Assembly: GCF_008642315.1 (NCBI RefSeq)
Contig: NZ_CP029192.1
Location: 6,076,001-6,140,000, forward strand
Direction: 5' to 3'
Source: Streptomyces venezuelae
Lineage (GTDB): Bacteria; Actinomycetota; Actinomycetes; Streptomycetales; Streptomycetaceae
Length of the DNA stretch: 64,000 bases
In this document: one piece after another, positions 20,063 through 27,910 of the stretch
How the letters are laid out: the number at the start of each line of letters is the position of its first letter
Position numbering within the stretch: position 1 is the first letter of the stretch
The notes under the pieces: generated by a model
The model's input: the letters and a program-made list of their open reading frames with translations, nothing else
What the model was told of the DNA's origin: nothing
The model's database searches: none
Made by a program: the position numbers and the translations under genes

Positions 20063-20839
20063 TCAGGCCGCCGCGCCGCCGTCGATCACCAGGTCCGCGC
20101 CGACCACCGAGCCGGATTCGTCGGACGCCAGATACAGCACCGCCGCGGCGACTTCCTCCGTCGACGACACGCGGCCCAGCGGCGTCGACTCCTTCATGCG
20201 GGCCGCGCGGCCGGCCTCGGTCTCGCCGGGGCGGAAGGACATGGTGGTGTCGGAGGAGCCGGGGCTGACGGTGTTGATGCGGATGCCGTCCCGGATGTGC
20301 TCGGCGGCGGCCGCGCGGCTCAGCGCGGAGACGGCTGCCTTGGTCGCCCCGTAGGCGGCCAGGCCCGGCGCGCTGGTGTGCGCGCCGAGGTTGGAGCCGA
20401 TGTTGACGACGGCGCCGCCCGCGGGCTGCGTGCGCATCTGCTTCACCTCGGCCTGGAGGGCGAGCAGCACGCCGGTGAGGTTGATGTCGAGCATCGTGCG
20501 CCAGTCCTCCTCGGGGAGCTCGGCGACCGGCTGTCCGGCGCGCAGGACGCCCGCGTTGTTCACGGCGATGTCGAGGGAGCCGAAGCGGTCGACGGCGGCG
20601 GCGACGAGTGAGGCGAGGTCGGCGGAGCGGGAGACGTCGGCGGTGACGGCGAGCGCCTTGCCGCCCGCGGCCTCGACGAGGTCCACGGTCTCCTTCAGGG
20701 TGCTCTCGGTGCGTCCGGCGACGACGACGTTCGCGCCCTCGGCGGCGAAGGCGAGCGCGATGGCGCGGCCGAGGCCGGAGCCGCCGCCGGTGACGAGGGC
20801 GGTGCGGCCGGTGAAGCGGGTGCGCGGTGCGAGGGTCAT
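20063..20839 (-). CDS. Short-chain dehydrogenase/reductase (FabG-like)
   Basis: A 258-residue classical SDR with TALVTGGGSGLGRAIALAFA, NNAGVLRAG, an Asn in MLDINLTGVL, and the catalytic Ser/Tyr/Lys in NIGSNLGAHTSA and YGATKAAV. C-terminal DLVIDGGAAA is standard. It lies 85 bp after a TetR gene on the same strand. A palindrome shared with the promoter of that TetR gene overlaps its predicted -10 (TATACT at 20870-20875, reverse strand), so it is probably the main target of that repressor. Confidence 0.92.
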   Translation of the reverse strand: MTLAPRTRFTGRTALVTGGGSGLGRAIALAFAAEGANVVVAGRTESTLKETVDLVEAAGGKALAVTADVSRSADLASLVAAAVDRFGSLDIAVNNAGVLRAGQPVAELPEEDWRTMLDINLTGVLLALQAEVKQMRTQPAGGAVVNIGSNLGAHTSAPGLAAYGATKAAVSALSRAAAAEHIRDGIRINTVSPGSSDTTMSFRPGETEAGRAARMKESTPLGRVSSTEEVAAAVLYLASDESGSVVGADLVIDGGAAA

Positions 20840-20854
20840 GACGGAGCTCTTTTC

Positions 20855-20871
20855 TTGACCGTTCGGTCCAG
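20855..20871. promoter_or_regulatory. TetR-type operator in front of the SDR gene
   Basis: TTGACCGTTCGGTCCAG, with arms GACCG and CGGTC around a 2-bp centre. It matches the element at 21529-21545 (reverse strand) in 14 of 17 positions and overlaps the predicted -10 hexamer of the SDR gene. Confidence 0.65.
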
Positions 20872-20924
20872 TATAAGGGCATGGAAAAGGGGGCTGTGGG
20901 GTGCGCGGTCAAACGCGGTGGGGT

Positions 20925-21509
20925 TCAGTCGAGCAGCCGCAGGGCCTGCTCCGTCGCGTCCCGCAGGCGCGCGCCGTCCTGCGAGGCCTTGCCGATGACG
21001 CGCAGCCCCTGCATCAGGGTCAGGAGCATGCGCGCGAGCGCCAGTGGGTCGCGGTCCTCCGGCAGCTCGCCCTGTGCCTGTGCCCGGACCAGCGCGGAGT
21101 GCAGCAGCGTTTCGACGTACTCCCAGCTGCGCTCCACGCGGCGGGCCGCCGATGCGTCGTGCGGGCCCAGCTCGGCCGCCGTGTTGGTGATGAAACAGCC
21201 GTTCAGTCGCCCCTCGGCGGACGCGGCCTCGTCCCCGAAGCGGCGCACCACCGCGCGGACGGCGGGCAGCGCGGGGCCGGGCTGCGAGAGCTCGGCCAGC
21301 AGGCGCGGGTTCTGGGACCCGGCGTACCGCTCCAGCGCCTTCAGGTACAGCTCGTGCTTGTTCCCGAAGGTCGCGTAGATGCTGGCGCGCCCGATGCCGA
21401 GCGCCTCGACGAGGTCCGCCATCGACGTCGCCTCGTAGCCGCGGCGCCAGAACAGCTCCAGGGCCGCCTGCAGCGCGGCGTCCGGATCGAATTCCTTGGT
21501 CCTGGCCAC
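20925..21509 (-). CDS. TetR-family transcriptional repressor
   Basis: A 194-residue protein from GTG 21509. The N-terminal helix-turn-helix is textbook: FDPDAALQAALELFWRRGYE, then MADLVEALGIGRASIYATFG and NKHELYLKALERY. The C-terminal ligand domain resembles the TetR_C_11-like type. It precedes an SDR gene; one operator-like element lies at its own promoter and a second lies before the SDR, suggesting autoregulation and control of the reductase. The inducer is unknown. Confidence 0.92.
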   Translation of the reverse strand: MARTKEFDPDAALQAALELFWRRGYEATSMADLVEALGIGRASIYATFGNKHELYLKALERYAGSQNPRLLAELSQPGPALPAVRAVVRRFGDEAASAEGRLNGCFITNTAAELGPHDASAARRVERSWEYVETLLHSALVRAQAQGELPEDRDPLALARMLLTLMQGLRVIGKASQDGARLRDATEQALRLLD

Positions 21510-21528
21510 GAGTCGACAGTAGGCGGTT

Positions 21529-21545
21529 CTGGAACGATCGGTCAA
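21529..21545. promoter_or_regulatory. TetR-type operator in front of the tetR gene
   Basis: On the reverse strand TTGACCGATCGTTCCAG, 20 bp upstream of the TetR start and overlapping the last codon of nirD. It agrees with the SDR operator at 20855 in 14 of 17 positions. Confidence 0.6.
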
Positions 21546-21904
21546 GCAACTCGCACCGGATGCACCGCGACCGACACCTCCTTGTCGTCCAGGCACCGCC
21601 CCGTCTCCAGGTCGAACCGCTGCTTCAGGAGCGGCGAGGCGACGAACGGCCGCCCCTGCTCCGTCCCGAGCAGCCCCCGGGAGAGGACCGCCGCCCCCGT
21701 GAACGGGTCACGGTTGTCGATCGCGTACGCGCGGCCCTCGCGGTCGAGGAAGAGCGCGGCCTGCCTGCCGTCGGGCAGCAGGGCCGCGAGCCCCCGGCCC
21801 GGCACGAGCTGCGTGCGGTCGCAGATCTCCAACCAGTCCTCTTCGAGGCGGAGTTGGATGCTGGCGGAGGTCGACTGGATGCCGACGGAGGTCGAGCCGC
21901 TCAT
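21542..21904 (-). CDS. nirD: Nitrite reductase (NADH) small subunit
   Basis: A 120-residue protein with a Rieske-like fold (WLEICDRTQLVPGRGLAALL, AIDNRDPFTGAAVLSRGLLG, SPLLKQRFDLETGRCLDD). As in other NirD proteins the two Cys and two His that would hold a Rieske cluster are not all present. It partners NirB in the cytoplasmic six-electron reduction of nitrite to ammonium. The ATG at 21904 overlaps the nirB stop (ATGA), so the two are translationally coupled and should be made in equal amounts. Confidence 0.93.
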   Translation of the reverse strand: MSGSTSVGIQSTSASIQLRLEEDWLEICDRTQLVPGRGLAALLPDGRQAALFLDREGRAYAIDNRDPFTGAAVLSRGLLGTEQGRPFVASPLLKQRFDLETGRCLDDKEVSVAVHPVRVA

Positions 21905-24462
21905 CGCGTGGCTCCTTCCAGGGGGCGGGGTCCGATGGACAGAAGGGGGAGGTCGGGCTTGATCTGGTCGCGCTCGGGCACGAAGCCGACCGTGGGGTCG
22001 GGCACGCCCGGCGCGTTCACGAAGGAGACGAAGCGCGCGAGCCGCTCCGGGTCGTCCAGCGTCTCGGCCCACTCGTCGCGGTAGTGGGTGACGTGCGCGG
22101 CCATCAGCGACTCCAGTTCGTCGCAGATGCCCAGCGAGTCGTGGACGACGACGTCACGGACGTGGTCGAGACCGCCGTCGATCCGGTCGAGCCAGGCGGC
22201 GGTGCGCTCCAGGCGGTCCGCGGTGCGGATGTAGAACATCAGGAACCGGTCGATGAGACGCACCAGTTCGGCGTCGCTCAGGTCCTGGGCGAGCAGGTCC
22301 GCGTGGCGCGGGGTCGCGCCGCCGTTCCCGCCGACGTACAGGTTCCAGCCGCTCGCCGTGGCGATGACGCCGAAGTCCTTGGACTGGGCCTCCGCGCACT
22401 CGCGGGCGCATCCGGAGACCGCCGACTTCAGCTTGTGCGGCGCGCGCAGACCCCGGTAGCGCAGCTCCAGGTCGATGGCCATGCGGACCGAGTCCTGCAC
22501 GCCGTAGCGGCACCAGGTCTGCCCGACGCAGGACTTCACGGTGCGCAGCGCCTTGCCGTACGCGTGGCCGGACTCGAAGCCCGCGTCCACCAGGCGCGTC
22601 CAGATCATGGGGAGCTGCTCGACGCGCGCCCCGAACAGGTCGATGCGCTGGCCGCCGGTGATCTTCGTGTAGAGCCCGAAGTCCCGCGCCACCTCGCCGA
22701 TGACGATGAGCTTCTCGGGCGTGATCTCGCCGCCGGGGATGCGGGGCACCACCGAATAGGAGCCGTTCTTCTGGAGGTTGGCGAGGAAGTGGTCGTTGGT
22801 GTCCTGAAGCGCGGCCTGCTCGCCGTCCAGGACGTACCCCTGCGCGCCGATCGACGGCGCCAGCGACGCGATGATCGAGCCGACCGCCGGCTTGCACTCG
22901 TCACAGCCCTCACCGCCGCGCGCCCCTTCGCGGCCGTGCCCGTCGAGCAGCTCGCGGAAGGAGGTGACGCGCAGGGCGCGCACGATCTCGTACAGCTCCT
23001 GGCGGGTCTGCGCGAAACAGCCGCACAGCCCGTCGTCGCCGCTCTTCGGCAGCAGCTGTCCGATCACCTTGAGGCAACTGCCGCAGCCCGTACCGGCCTT
23101 GGTGCACTTCTTCACCTCGGGCAGGCTGGAGCAGGCGCAGACGGCGTCCTTGGTGACGTTGTGGCAGTTGCAGATCACCGCCGAGCCGGGCAGCGCCTCG
23201 GGGCCGAGCGTGACGGGCGCGCCCGCGCCCGCGGGCAGCACCAGCTGCTCGGCGGGGACCGGCGGCACGGTCCCGGTGAGCGGCCGCAGCACCCCGTACT
23301 GCTCCGCGTCGCCGACGAGGATGCCGCCGAGCAGCTCGCCGTCGGGCGACATCACCAGCTTCTTGTACGTGCCCGAGCGCGAGTCCGTGTAGACGACGTC
23401 GAGGCAGCCCTCCGCCGCGCCGTGCGCGTCGCCGAACGAGGCGACGTCGACGCCGAGGAGCTTCAGCTTGGTGGAGAGGTCGGCGCCGGTGAAGCTCGAC
23501 TCCTGTGCCGCGATGTCGGCGGCCGCGGTCTGCGCCATCTCGTAGCCGGGTGCGACCAGGCCGTAGACGCGGCCGTCCGCCGCCAGCGCGCACTCGCCGA
23601 TCGCGTACACGTCCGGGTCGCTGGTGCGGCACTGCTCGTCGACGGTGATGCCGCCGCGCTCGCCGACCGCGAGACCGTGGTCACGGGCCAGCTGGTCGCG
23701 CGGCCGCACCCCCGCCGAGAACACCACGAGATCCGTGGCGAGTTCACTTCCGTCGGACAGCCTCATGCCCGTCACGGCGCCGTCGCCGCCGGTCACGACC
23801 TCCTGCGTGCCGGTGCCGGTGTGCACGGTCAGGCCCATGCCCGTGATGGTCCGCAGGAGCGCGGCGCCGCCGCCCTCGTCGACCTGCACCGGCATCAGCC
23901 GGGGCGCGAACTCCACGACGTGCGTGGCGAGTCCGAGCCCCTTCAGGGCGCCCGCCGCCTCCAGGCCGAGCAGCCCGCCGCCGACGACCGCGCCGGTCGT
24001 CGCGTGCGACTTCGCGTACTCCTCGATGGCCAGCAGGTCCTCGATGGTGCGGTAGACGAAGCAGCCCGTCGCGTCCTTGCCGGGCACCGGCGGCACGAAC
24101 GGGTAGGAGCCGGTGGCGAGCACGAGCTTGTCGTACGGGAAGACGGCGCCCGAGCGCGCGGTGACCGTCCTGGCCTCGCGGTCGAAGCTCTCCGCCGCGT
24201 CGCCCACGTACAGCTCGATGCCGTGCTCGTCGAGGAACGCCCGGTCGGTGAGGGAGAGTTCGTCGGGGGTGCGGCCCGAGAAGTACGAGGTGAGCTGCAC
24301 GCGGTCGTAGGCCGGACGCGGCTCCTCGCACAGCACCACGACACGGTGGCTCGACGTGAGGCCCTGCGCGGCGGCGGCTTCGAGGAAGCGCTGGCCGACC
24401 ATGCCGTGTCCGACGAGCACGAGGGTGGGGCGGGCGAGCGGGTTCTGTGCGGGCGTTGGCAT
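21901..24462 (-). CDS. nirB: Nitrite reductase (NAD(P)H) large subunit
   Basis: An 853-residue enzyme; the ATG at 24462 follows GGAGG at 8 bases. Order: FAD/NAD domain (LVLVGHGMVGQRFLEAAA; TGAVVGGGLLGLEAAGALKG), a BFD-like [2Fe-2S] domain (VICNCHNVTKDAV and CTKAGTGCGSC), a second Cys-rich segment, then the sirohaem/[4Fe-4S] domain. The cluster ligands are C-x5-C in SCVGQTWCRYG and C-x3-C in SGCARECAEAQ. It reduces nitrite to ammonium for assimilation. It needs sirohaem, and a sirohydrochlorin chelatase-like gene lies at 38333. It is second in a three-gene operon behind a GlnR-like box. Confidence 0.97.
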   Translation of the reverse strand: MPTPAQNPLARPTLVLVGHGMVGQRFLEAAAAQGLTSSHRVVVLCEEPRPAYDRVQLTSYFSGRTPDELSLTDRAFLDEHGIELYVGDAAESFDREARTVTARSGAVFPYDKLVLATGSYPFVPPVPGKDATGCFVYRTIEDLLAIEEYAKSHATTGAVVGGGLLGLEAAGALKGLGLATHVVEFAPRLMPVQVDEGGGAALLRTITGMGLTVHTGTGTQEVVTGGDGAVTGMRLSDGSELATDLVVFSAGVRPRDQLARDHGLAVGERGGITVDEQCRTSDPDVYAIGECALAADGRVYGLVAPGYEMAQTAAADIAAQESSFTGADLSTKLKLLGVDVASFGDAHGAAEGCLDVVYTDSRSGTYKKLVMSPDGELLGGILVGDAEQYGVLRPLTGTVPPVPAEQLVLPAGAGAPVTLGPEALPGSAVICNCHNVTKDAVCACSSLPEVKKCTKAGTGCGSCLKVIGQLLPKSGDDGLCGCFAQTRQELYEIVRALRVTSFRELLDGHGREGARGGEGCDECKPAVGSIIASLAPSIGAQGYVLDGEQAALQDTNDHFLANLQKNGSYSVVPRIPGGEITPEKLIVIGEVARDFGLYTKITGGQRIDLFGARVEQLPMIWTRLVDAGFESGHAYGKALRTVKSCVGQTWCRYGVQDSVRMAIDLELRYRGLRAPHKLKSAVSGCARECAEAQSKDFGVIATASGWNLYVGGNGGATPRHADLLAQDLSDAELVRLIDRFLMFYIRTADRLERTAAWLDRIDGGLDHVRDVVVHDSLGICDELESLMAAHVTHYRDEWAETLDDPERLARFVSFVNAPGVPDPTVGFVPERDQIKPDLPLLSIGPRPLEGATR

Positions 24463-24463
24463 G

Positions 24464-25777
24464 TCAGCGGCCTCCGGTACGGGTCTCGCCTGTTCGAGCG
24501 AAGTCGGGAGCTGGGGGAGAAGTGAGCAGGTGGAGCAGGGGGCTGTCGTCGTCGGGCAGCGGGTCGTCGGCCTCCCAGGCGCGGGCCAGCGCGCCGACCG
24601 CGGCCAGCTCGCCGAGCAGCACGCCGCCGACGAGGCGGCCGCCGCGGACGACGACCTTGCGGTACGTGCCGCGGGTCGCGTCGGCCAGCTGGACGACGTC
24701 GTCGTCGGGGCGGGGCTCCGGGTCCCCGAAGGCCGCCAGGTCCAGCGGCCCCGGGCCGGGCAGGGTGAGGCGGGTGAGGGCGCGGGTGCCGGTGTAGGGG
24801 CGCGGGGCGGTTCCGTCGGCCGGGGAGTGCCCCAGCGCCGCCGCGAGCGTGTCGGCCTGCTCCACGGCGGGCGTCGCCAGGCCGTACACACGGCCCGCGT
24901 GCTCCGCGCAGTCCCCGACGGCCCTGATGTGCGGGTCGGACGTCCGCAGCAGGTCGTCCACGACGACGCCCCGGCGCACGTCGAGCCCCGCGGCCCGCGC
25001 GAGACCGGTGCGGGGCCGCACACCGCAGGCGAGGACGGTCACATCGGTGTCCAGCAGATACCCGTCGGCGAGTTCGACGCGGCGCACGGCACCGCCGGTG
25101 ACGCCGACCCCGCGCACCCGGCACTCGGTGTGCACCTCCACGCCGAGGCCCGTGAGGTGGCGCCGCACCAGCTCCGACGAGGCCGGGTCGAGCTGCCGCT
25201 CCATGAGCCGTTCGGCCTGCTGGATGAGGACGACCTGGGCGCCCCGCACCGCCAGGGCGCGGGCCGCCGACACCCCGAGGAGGCCCCCGCCGATGACGAC
25301 GACGCGGACGCCCGGCGCGACCGCCGCCGACAGGGCGAGGCAGTCGTCCATGGTCCGGAACGCGTGCACGCCGCCCGGGAGTTCACGGGCGCCGGGCGCG
25401 AACAGTCCGCGCAGCGGCGGCAGGACGGGGTTCGAGCCGGTGGCGAGGACGAGGGTGCCGTACGGGACGACGCCGCCGTCCGCGCAGTGCACGCGGCGTT
25501 CGGCGCGGTCGACGCGGACCGCGCGGGTGCGGAGCACGGGGCCCGGCGGGGTCGGCAGGGCGATCACGTCGGGCCCGTACCGGCCAGCGAGGACCTCGGC
25601 GAGCAGGACACGGTTGTACGGGGTGTGGTTCTCCTCGCCGATCAGTACGGTTCCGGCGCCGAGACGCTGCGCCACGCGGGCGCCCGCCAGGCCCGTGCCG
25701 ATCACGACCACACCGTCGGCCGGTGCGGCGGCGCCGGGGCCGGTGCCCGCGGCTGTCGGCTGCGCTGAGGAGGTCAT
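24464..25777 (-). CDS. NirB/NasC-like FAD-NAD(P)H oxidoreductase
   Basis: A 437-residue flavoprotein similar to the N-terminal half of NirB: VVVIGTGLAGARVAQRLGAG, LVLATGSNPVLPPLRG, VVVIGGGLLGVSAARALAV, and an ALGHSP-type C-terminal region. It lacks the Fe-S and sirohaem domains. It most likely supplies NAD(P)H electrons to nitrate reductase (NasC role), since nasA at 34996 has no reductase subunit beside it. Its stop is 1 bp before the nirB start, so it leads the nirB-nirD operon. ATG 25777 and GTG 25783 are both possible starts; neither has a good ribosome site. Confidence 0.85.
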   Translation of the reverse strand: MTSSAQPTAAGTGPGAAAPADGVVVIGTGLAGARVAQRLGAGTVLIGEENHTPYNRVLLAEVLAGRYGPDVIALPTPPGPVLRTRAVRVDRAERRVHCADGGVVPYGTLVLATGSNPVLPPLRGLFAPGARELPGGVHAFRTMDDCLALSAAVAPGVRVVVIGGGLLGVSAARALAVRGAQVVLIQQAERLMERQLDPASSELVRRHLTGLGVEVHTECRVRGVGVTGGAVRRVELADGYLLDTDVTVLACGVRPRTGLARAAGLDVRRGVVVDDLLRTSDPHIRAVGDCAEHAGRVYGLATPAVEQADTLAAALGHSPADGTAPRPYTGTRALTRLTLPGPGPLDLAAFGDPEPRPDDDVVQLADATRGTYRKVVVRGGRLVGGVLLGELAAVGALARAWEADDPLPDDDSPLLHLLTSPPAPDFARTGETRTGGR

Positions 25778-25800
25778 GCGCACAAGCCTGTGGCGCCGGT

Positions 25801-25838
25801 GTTACCCGGCAGGATCGCTCCTGTTTCCCCGGCGGAAC
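25801..25838. promoter_or_regulatory. Putative GlnR box of the nirBD operon
   Basis: GTTAC-N6-GGATC-N6-GTTTC-N6-GGAAC repeats at exact 11-bp steps. This is the a1-b1-a2-b2 layout of Streptomyces GlnR sites (gTnAC-n6-GaAAC); the first b site is the weakest. It lies 24 bp upstream of the operon's first start codon and between divergent genes. nirB is a known GlnR target in S. coelicolor, so nitrogen control is expected. Confidence 0.7.
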
Positions 25839-25880
25839 GCTGCCCTCAGCGAGGGCGGGGAACGACTGTGAGGGCCCGTT

Positions 25881-25922
25881 GCTTAACCGCTGTTGAGCCG
25901 ATCCTCAAGGCAGCCTTAAAGA
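25881..25922. promoter_or_regulatory. Two adjacent imperfect palindromes between nir operon and flavoprotein gene
   Basis: GCTTAAC-N4-GTTGAGC (25881-25898, one mismatch) is followed by TCCTCAAGGCaGCCTTAAAGA (25902-25922, 8 of 10 arm positions match). The second has the CCTCAAG half-site seen in SoxR-type boxes, and a soxR gene lies 5 kb away. The link is speculative. Confidence 0.35.
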
Positions 25923-25980
25923 ACGGCGGGGCGCCGCTGACCAGCGGATTCCGGGCCCTCACCGCGCCTAGTGTGCCGCC

Positions 25981-27519
25981 GTGACCACCGACGCAGCCGA
26001 CCCCCGACTCGACGCGTACCCGGCCCTCGCCGCGTACCTGCGCCAGATGGACGCCCCGCTGGACCAGGGCATTCCGCCGATGCCCCAGGAGCCGCCGCGC
26101 ACGCCCGGCGGGGGACGGCGCGGCATGCGGGAGACGCCCCGCGCCCGCCGCGTGCGGGAGACGCCTCGTGCCCGCCGCGTGCGGGAGGCGTCCCGCGCCA
26201 CCCCCGCCCCGCCCGTCCGCGTCTCGCCCCGCACCCTGCACACCGGCATCGTCAACGGCGCCCTCGGCATCACCGCCATGTGGGCCGTGCAGGCGGAGCC
26301 GTCCGCCCGGCTCGACGTGCTCTTCGCGACCGGGGCACACCTGACGGGACTGCTCGCCGGATACGGCATCCTCGTCATGCTGTTCCTGATGGCCCGCGTC
26401 CCCGCCGTCGAACACGGCGTCGGCGCCGACCGGCTCGCGCGCACCCACGCACTCGGCGGCCGGTACGTACTGAGCCTGTGCGCCGCCCACGCCCTCCTCG
26501 CCCTCTGCGGATACGCCGCCCACGCCGACACCGACCTGCTGCACGCCACCCTCGACCTGCTCGGCTACCCGGGGCTCGCCGTCGCCACCGCCGGCACCGC
26601 CCTCCTCGCCGCCGTCGGCGTCACCTCCGCCCGCGCCCTGCGCCGCCGCGTCCGGCACGAGACCTGGCGCGCCGTCCACCTGCTGACCTACCTCGGCGCC
26701 GCCCTCGCCTTCGCGCACCAGCTCGCAGGACCCGACGTCGCCGGCGGCGTCCTGTCCCTCGGACTCTGGTCACTGCTGCACGCCACCGTCGCCGTCCTCC
26801 TCGTCTGGTACCGCGTCGTCGTCCCCGTACGGCAGGCGCTGCGGCACAGCCTGCGCGTCATCGGCGTACGCGACGAAGGGCCCGGCGTCGTCTCCGTCGT
26901 CGTGCAGGGCATCGGCGTCGACGAACTGCGCGCCGAACCCGGACAGTTCTTCCGCTGGCGGTTCCTGCGGCGCAGGCTCTGGCACACCGCGCTGCCCTTC
27001 TCGCTCTCCGCGCCCGTCCGCGACGACACCCTGCGCATCACCGTGAAGGCGGCCGGCGACCACACCCGCCGCATACGGCGCCTCAGGCCCGGCACCCGCG
27101 TCCTGGCCACCGGCCCCTTCGGCGCGCTCACCGCGCACCGGCGCACCCGGCGCAAGGTGCTCCTCCTCGCGGGCGGCGTCGGCATCACCCCCATGCGGGC
27201 GCTCTTCGAGACACTGCCCGGCGGCCCCGGCGACCTCACCCTGCTCTACCGCGCGGGCAGCGCCGAACAGCTCGTCCTCAGGGAGGAGCTGGAGGCCATC
27301 GCGCGGACCAGACAGGCGGGGCTGCACTATCTGCTCGGCCGCTCCGACGCCTCCTTCGACCCCCTGGCCCCGCAGGCACTGCGCAACCTGATCCCCGACC
27401 TCGCCGACCACGACGTGTACCTGTGCGGCCCGCCCGGCATGTCCGCGGCGGCGACCACGGCGCTCGTACGGGCGGGCGTTCCGGAGGACCGCATCCACGC
27501 GGAGTGCTTCACGTTCTGA
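25981..27519 (+). CDS. Ferric reductase-like transmembrane flavoprotein (ferredoxin reductase family)
   Basis: A 512-residue protein with GTG start. Residues 1-80 are a cytoplasmic Arg-rich tail with an internal repeat. Residues about 90-285 form six membrane helices with paired His (RTHALGGRYVL, AAHALLALC, HLLTYLGAALAFAHQL) for two b haems, as in ferric reductase domains. The C-terminal FAD/NAD(P)H module has FSLSAP, LLLAGGVGITPMRAL and YLCGPPGMS. It should move electrons from NADPH across the membrane. It is divergent from the nir operon; a link to nitrogen or oxidative control is possible. The 3' end is followed by a small secreted-type ORF. Confidence 0.85.
   Translation: MTTDAADPRLDAYPALAAYLRQMDAPLDQGIPPMPQEPPRTPGGGRRGMRETPRARRVRETPRARRVREASRATPAPPVRVSPRTLHTGIVNGALGITAMWAVQAEPSARLDVLFATGAHLTGLLAGYGILVMLFLMARVPAVEHGVGADRLARTHALGGRYVLSLCAAHALLALCGYAAHADTDLLHATLDLLGYPGLAVATAGTALLAAVGVTSARALRRRVRHETWRAVHLLTYLGAALAFAHQLAGPDVAGGVLSLGLWSLLHATVAVLLVWYRVVVPVRQALRHSLRVIGVRDEGPGVVSVVVQGIGVDELRAEPGQFFRWRFLRRRLWHTALPFSLSAPVRDDTLRITVKAAGDHTRRIRRLRPGTRVLATGPFGALTAHRRTRRKVLLLAGGVGITPMRALFETLPGGPGDLTLLYRAGSAEQLVLREELEAIARTRQAGLHYLLGRSDASFDPLAPQALRNLIPDLADHDVYLCGPPGMSAAATTALVRAGVPEDRIHAECFTF
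26127..26199. repeat. 27-bp tandem repeat (2.7 copies) in the flavoprotein N-terminus
   Basis: Units start with GCGGGAGACGCC at 26127 and 26154, and a partial third at 26181. They encode RETPRARRV repeated, a basic tail before the first membrane helix. Frame is preserved, so copy number could vary without loss of the protein. Confidence 0.9.
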
Positions 27520-27573
27520 GCGGCCCGCCGACGTACCCGAAGCACCCCCCGCCCGAGTTCGAGAAAGCAGGCC

Positions 27574-27765
27574 ATGGGACGCCACCGCAGACCCCTCGCC
27601 CCCACTCAGGGACCCACTCTCCAGGCCCGCAGGAAGCTCGCCGCGGGTCTTGCCGGGGCGAGCGCGCTCGTCGCCGCGGCCCTCGCCGTCGCGGTCGACC
27701 CGGCGGCACCCCCGGCCCCGGACCGCCCCGCGGCGGGCGTCCCCGCACCACAGGCCGCGCCCTGA
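27574..27765 (+). CDS. Small membrane or secreted peptide, hypothetical
   Basis: A 63-residue ORF 54 bp after the flavoprotein gene, with a GAAAGCAGG site before the ATG. It has a basic start (MGRHRRPLAP), one hydrophobic stretch (AAGLAGASALVAAALAVAV) and a Pro/Ala tail. In other genomes a flavoprotein like its neighbour is often followed by an FMN-binding-domain protein whose N-terminus looks like this, so it may be a truncated remnant. It could also be a spurious ORF. Confidence 0.4.
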   Translation: MGRHRRPLAPTQGPTLQARRKLAAGLAGASALVAAALAVAVDPAAPPAPDRPAAGVPAPQAAP

Positions 27766-27766
27766 C

Positions 27767-27840
27767 GGCGGGAGACGGCCGACCCATCCGTGGCGGGAGA
27801 CGGCCGACCCCTCCGTCGAGGGAGACCGCCGACCCCGCCG
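27767..27840. repeat. 25-bp tandem repeat, three degenerate units
   Basis: GGCGGGAGACGGCCGACCC begins at 27767 and 27792, with a decayed third unit at about 27817. It occupies the gap between the small ORF and the TSUP gene. Confidence 0.75.
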
Positions 27841-27910
27841 ACCTCAGAAGTCGCTCAACTTTCACCTGTTCGGTGGACGGCGTGATCACCGCGTCCTTAA
27901 GGTCGCGATC

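Noticed and set aside
22084..24525. An 813-codon open frame on the + strand
   Set aside because: It is fully antisense to nirB, whose Fe-S and sirohaem motifs are intact; the + strand product has no recognisable motif.
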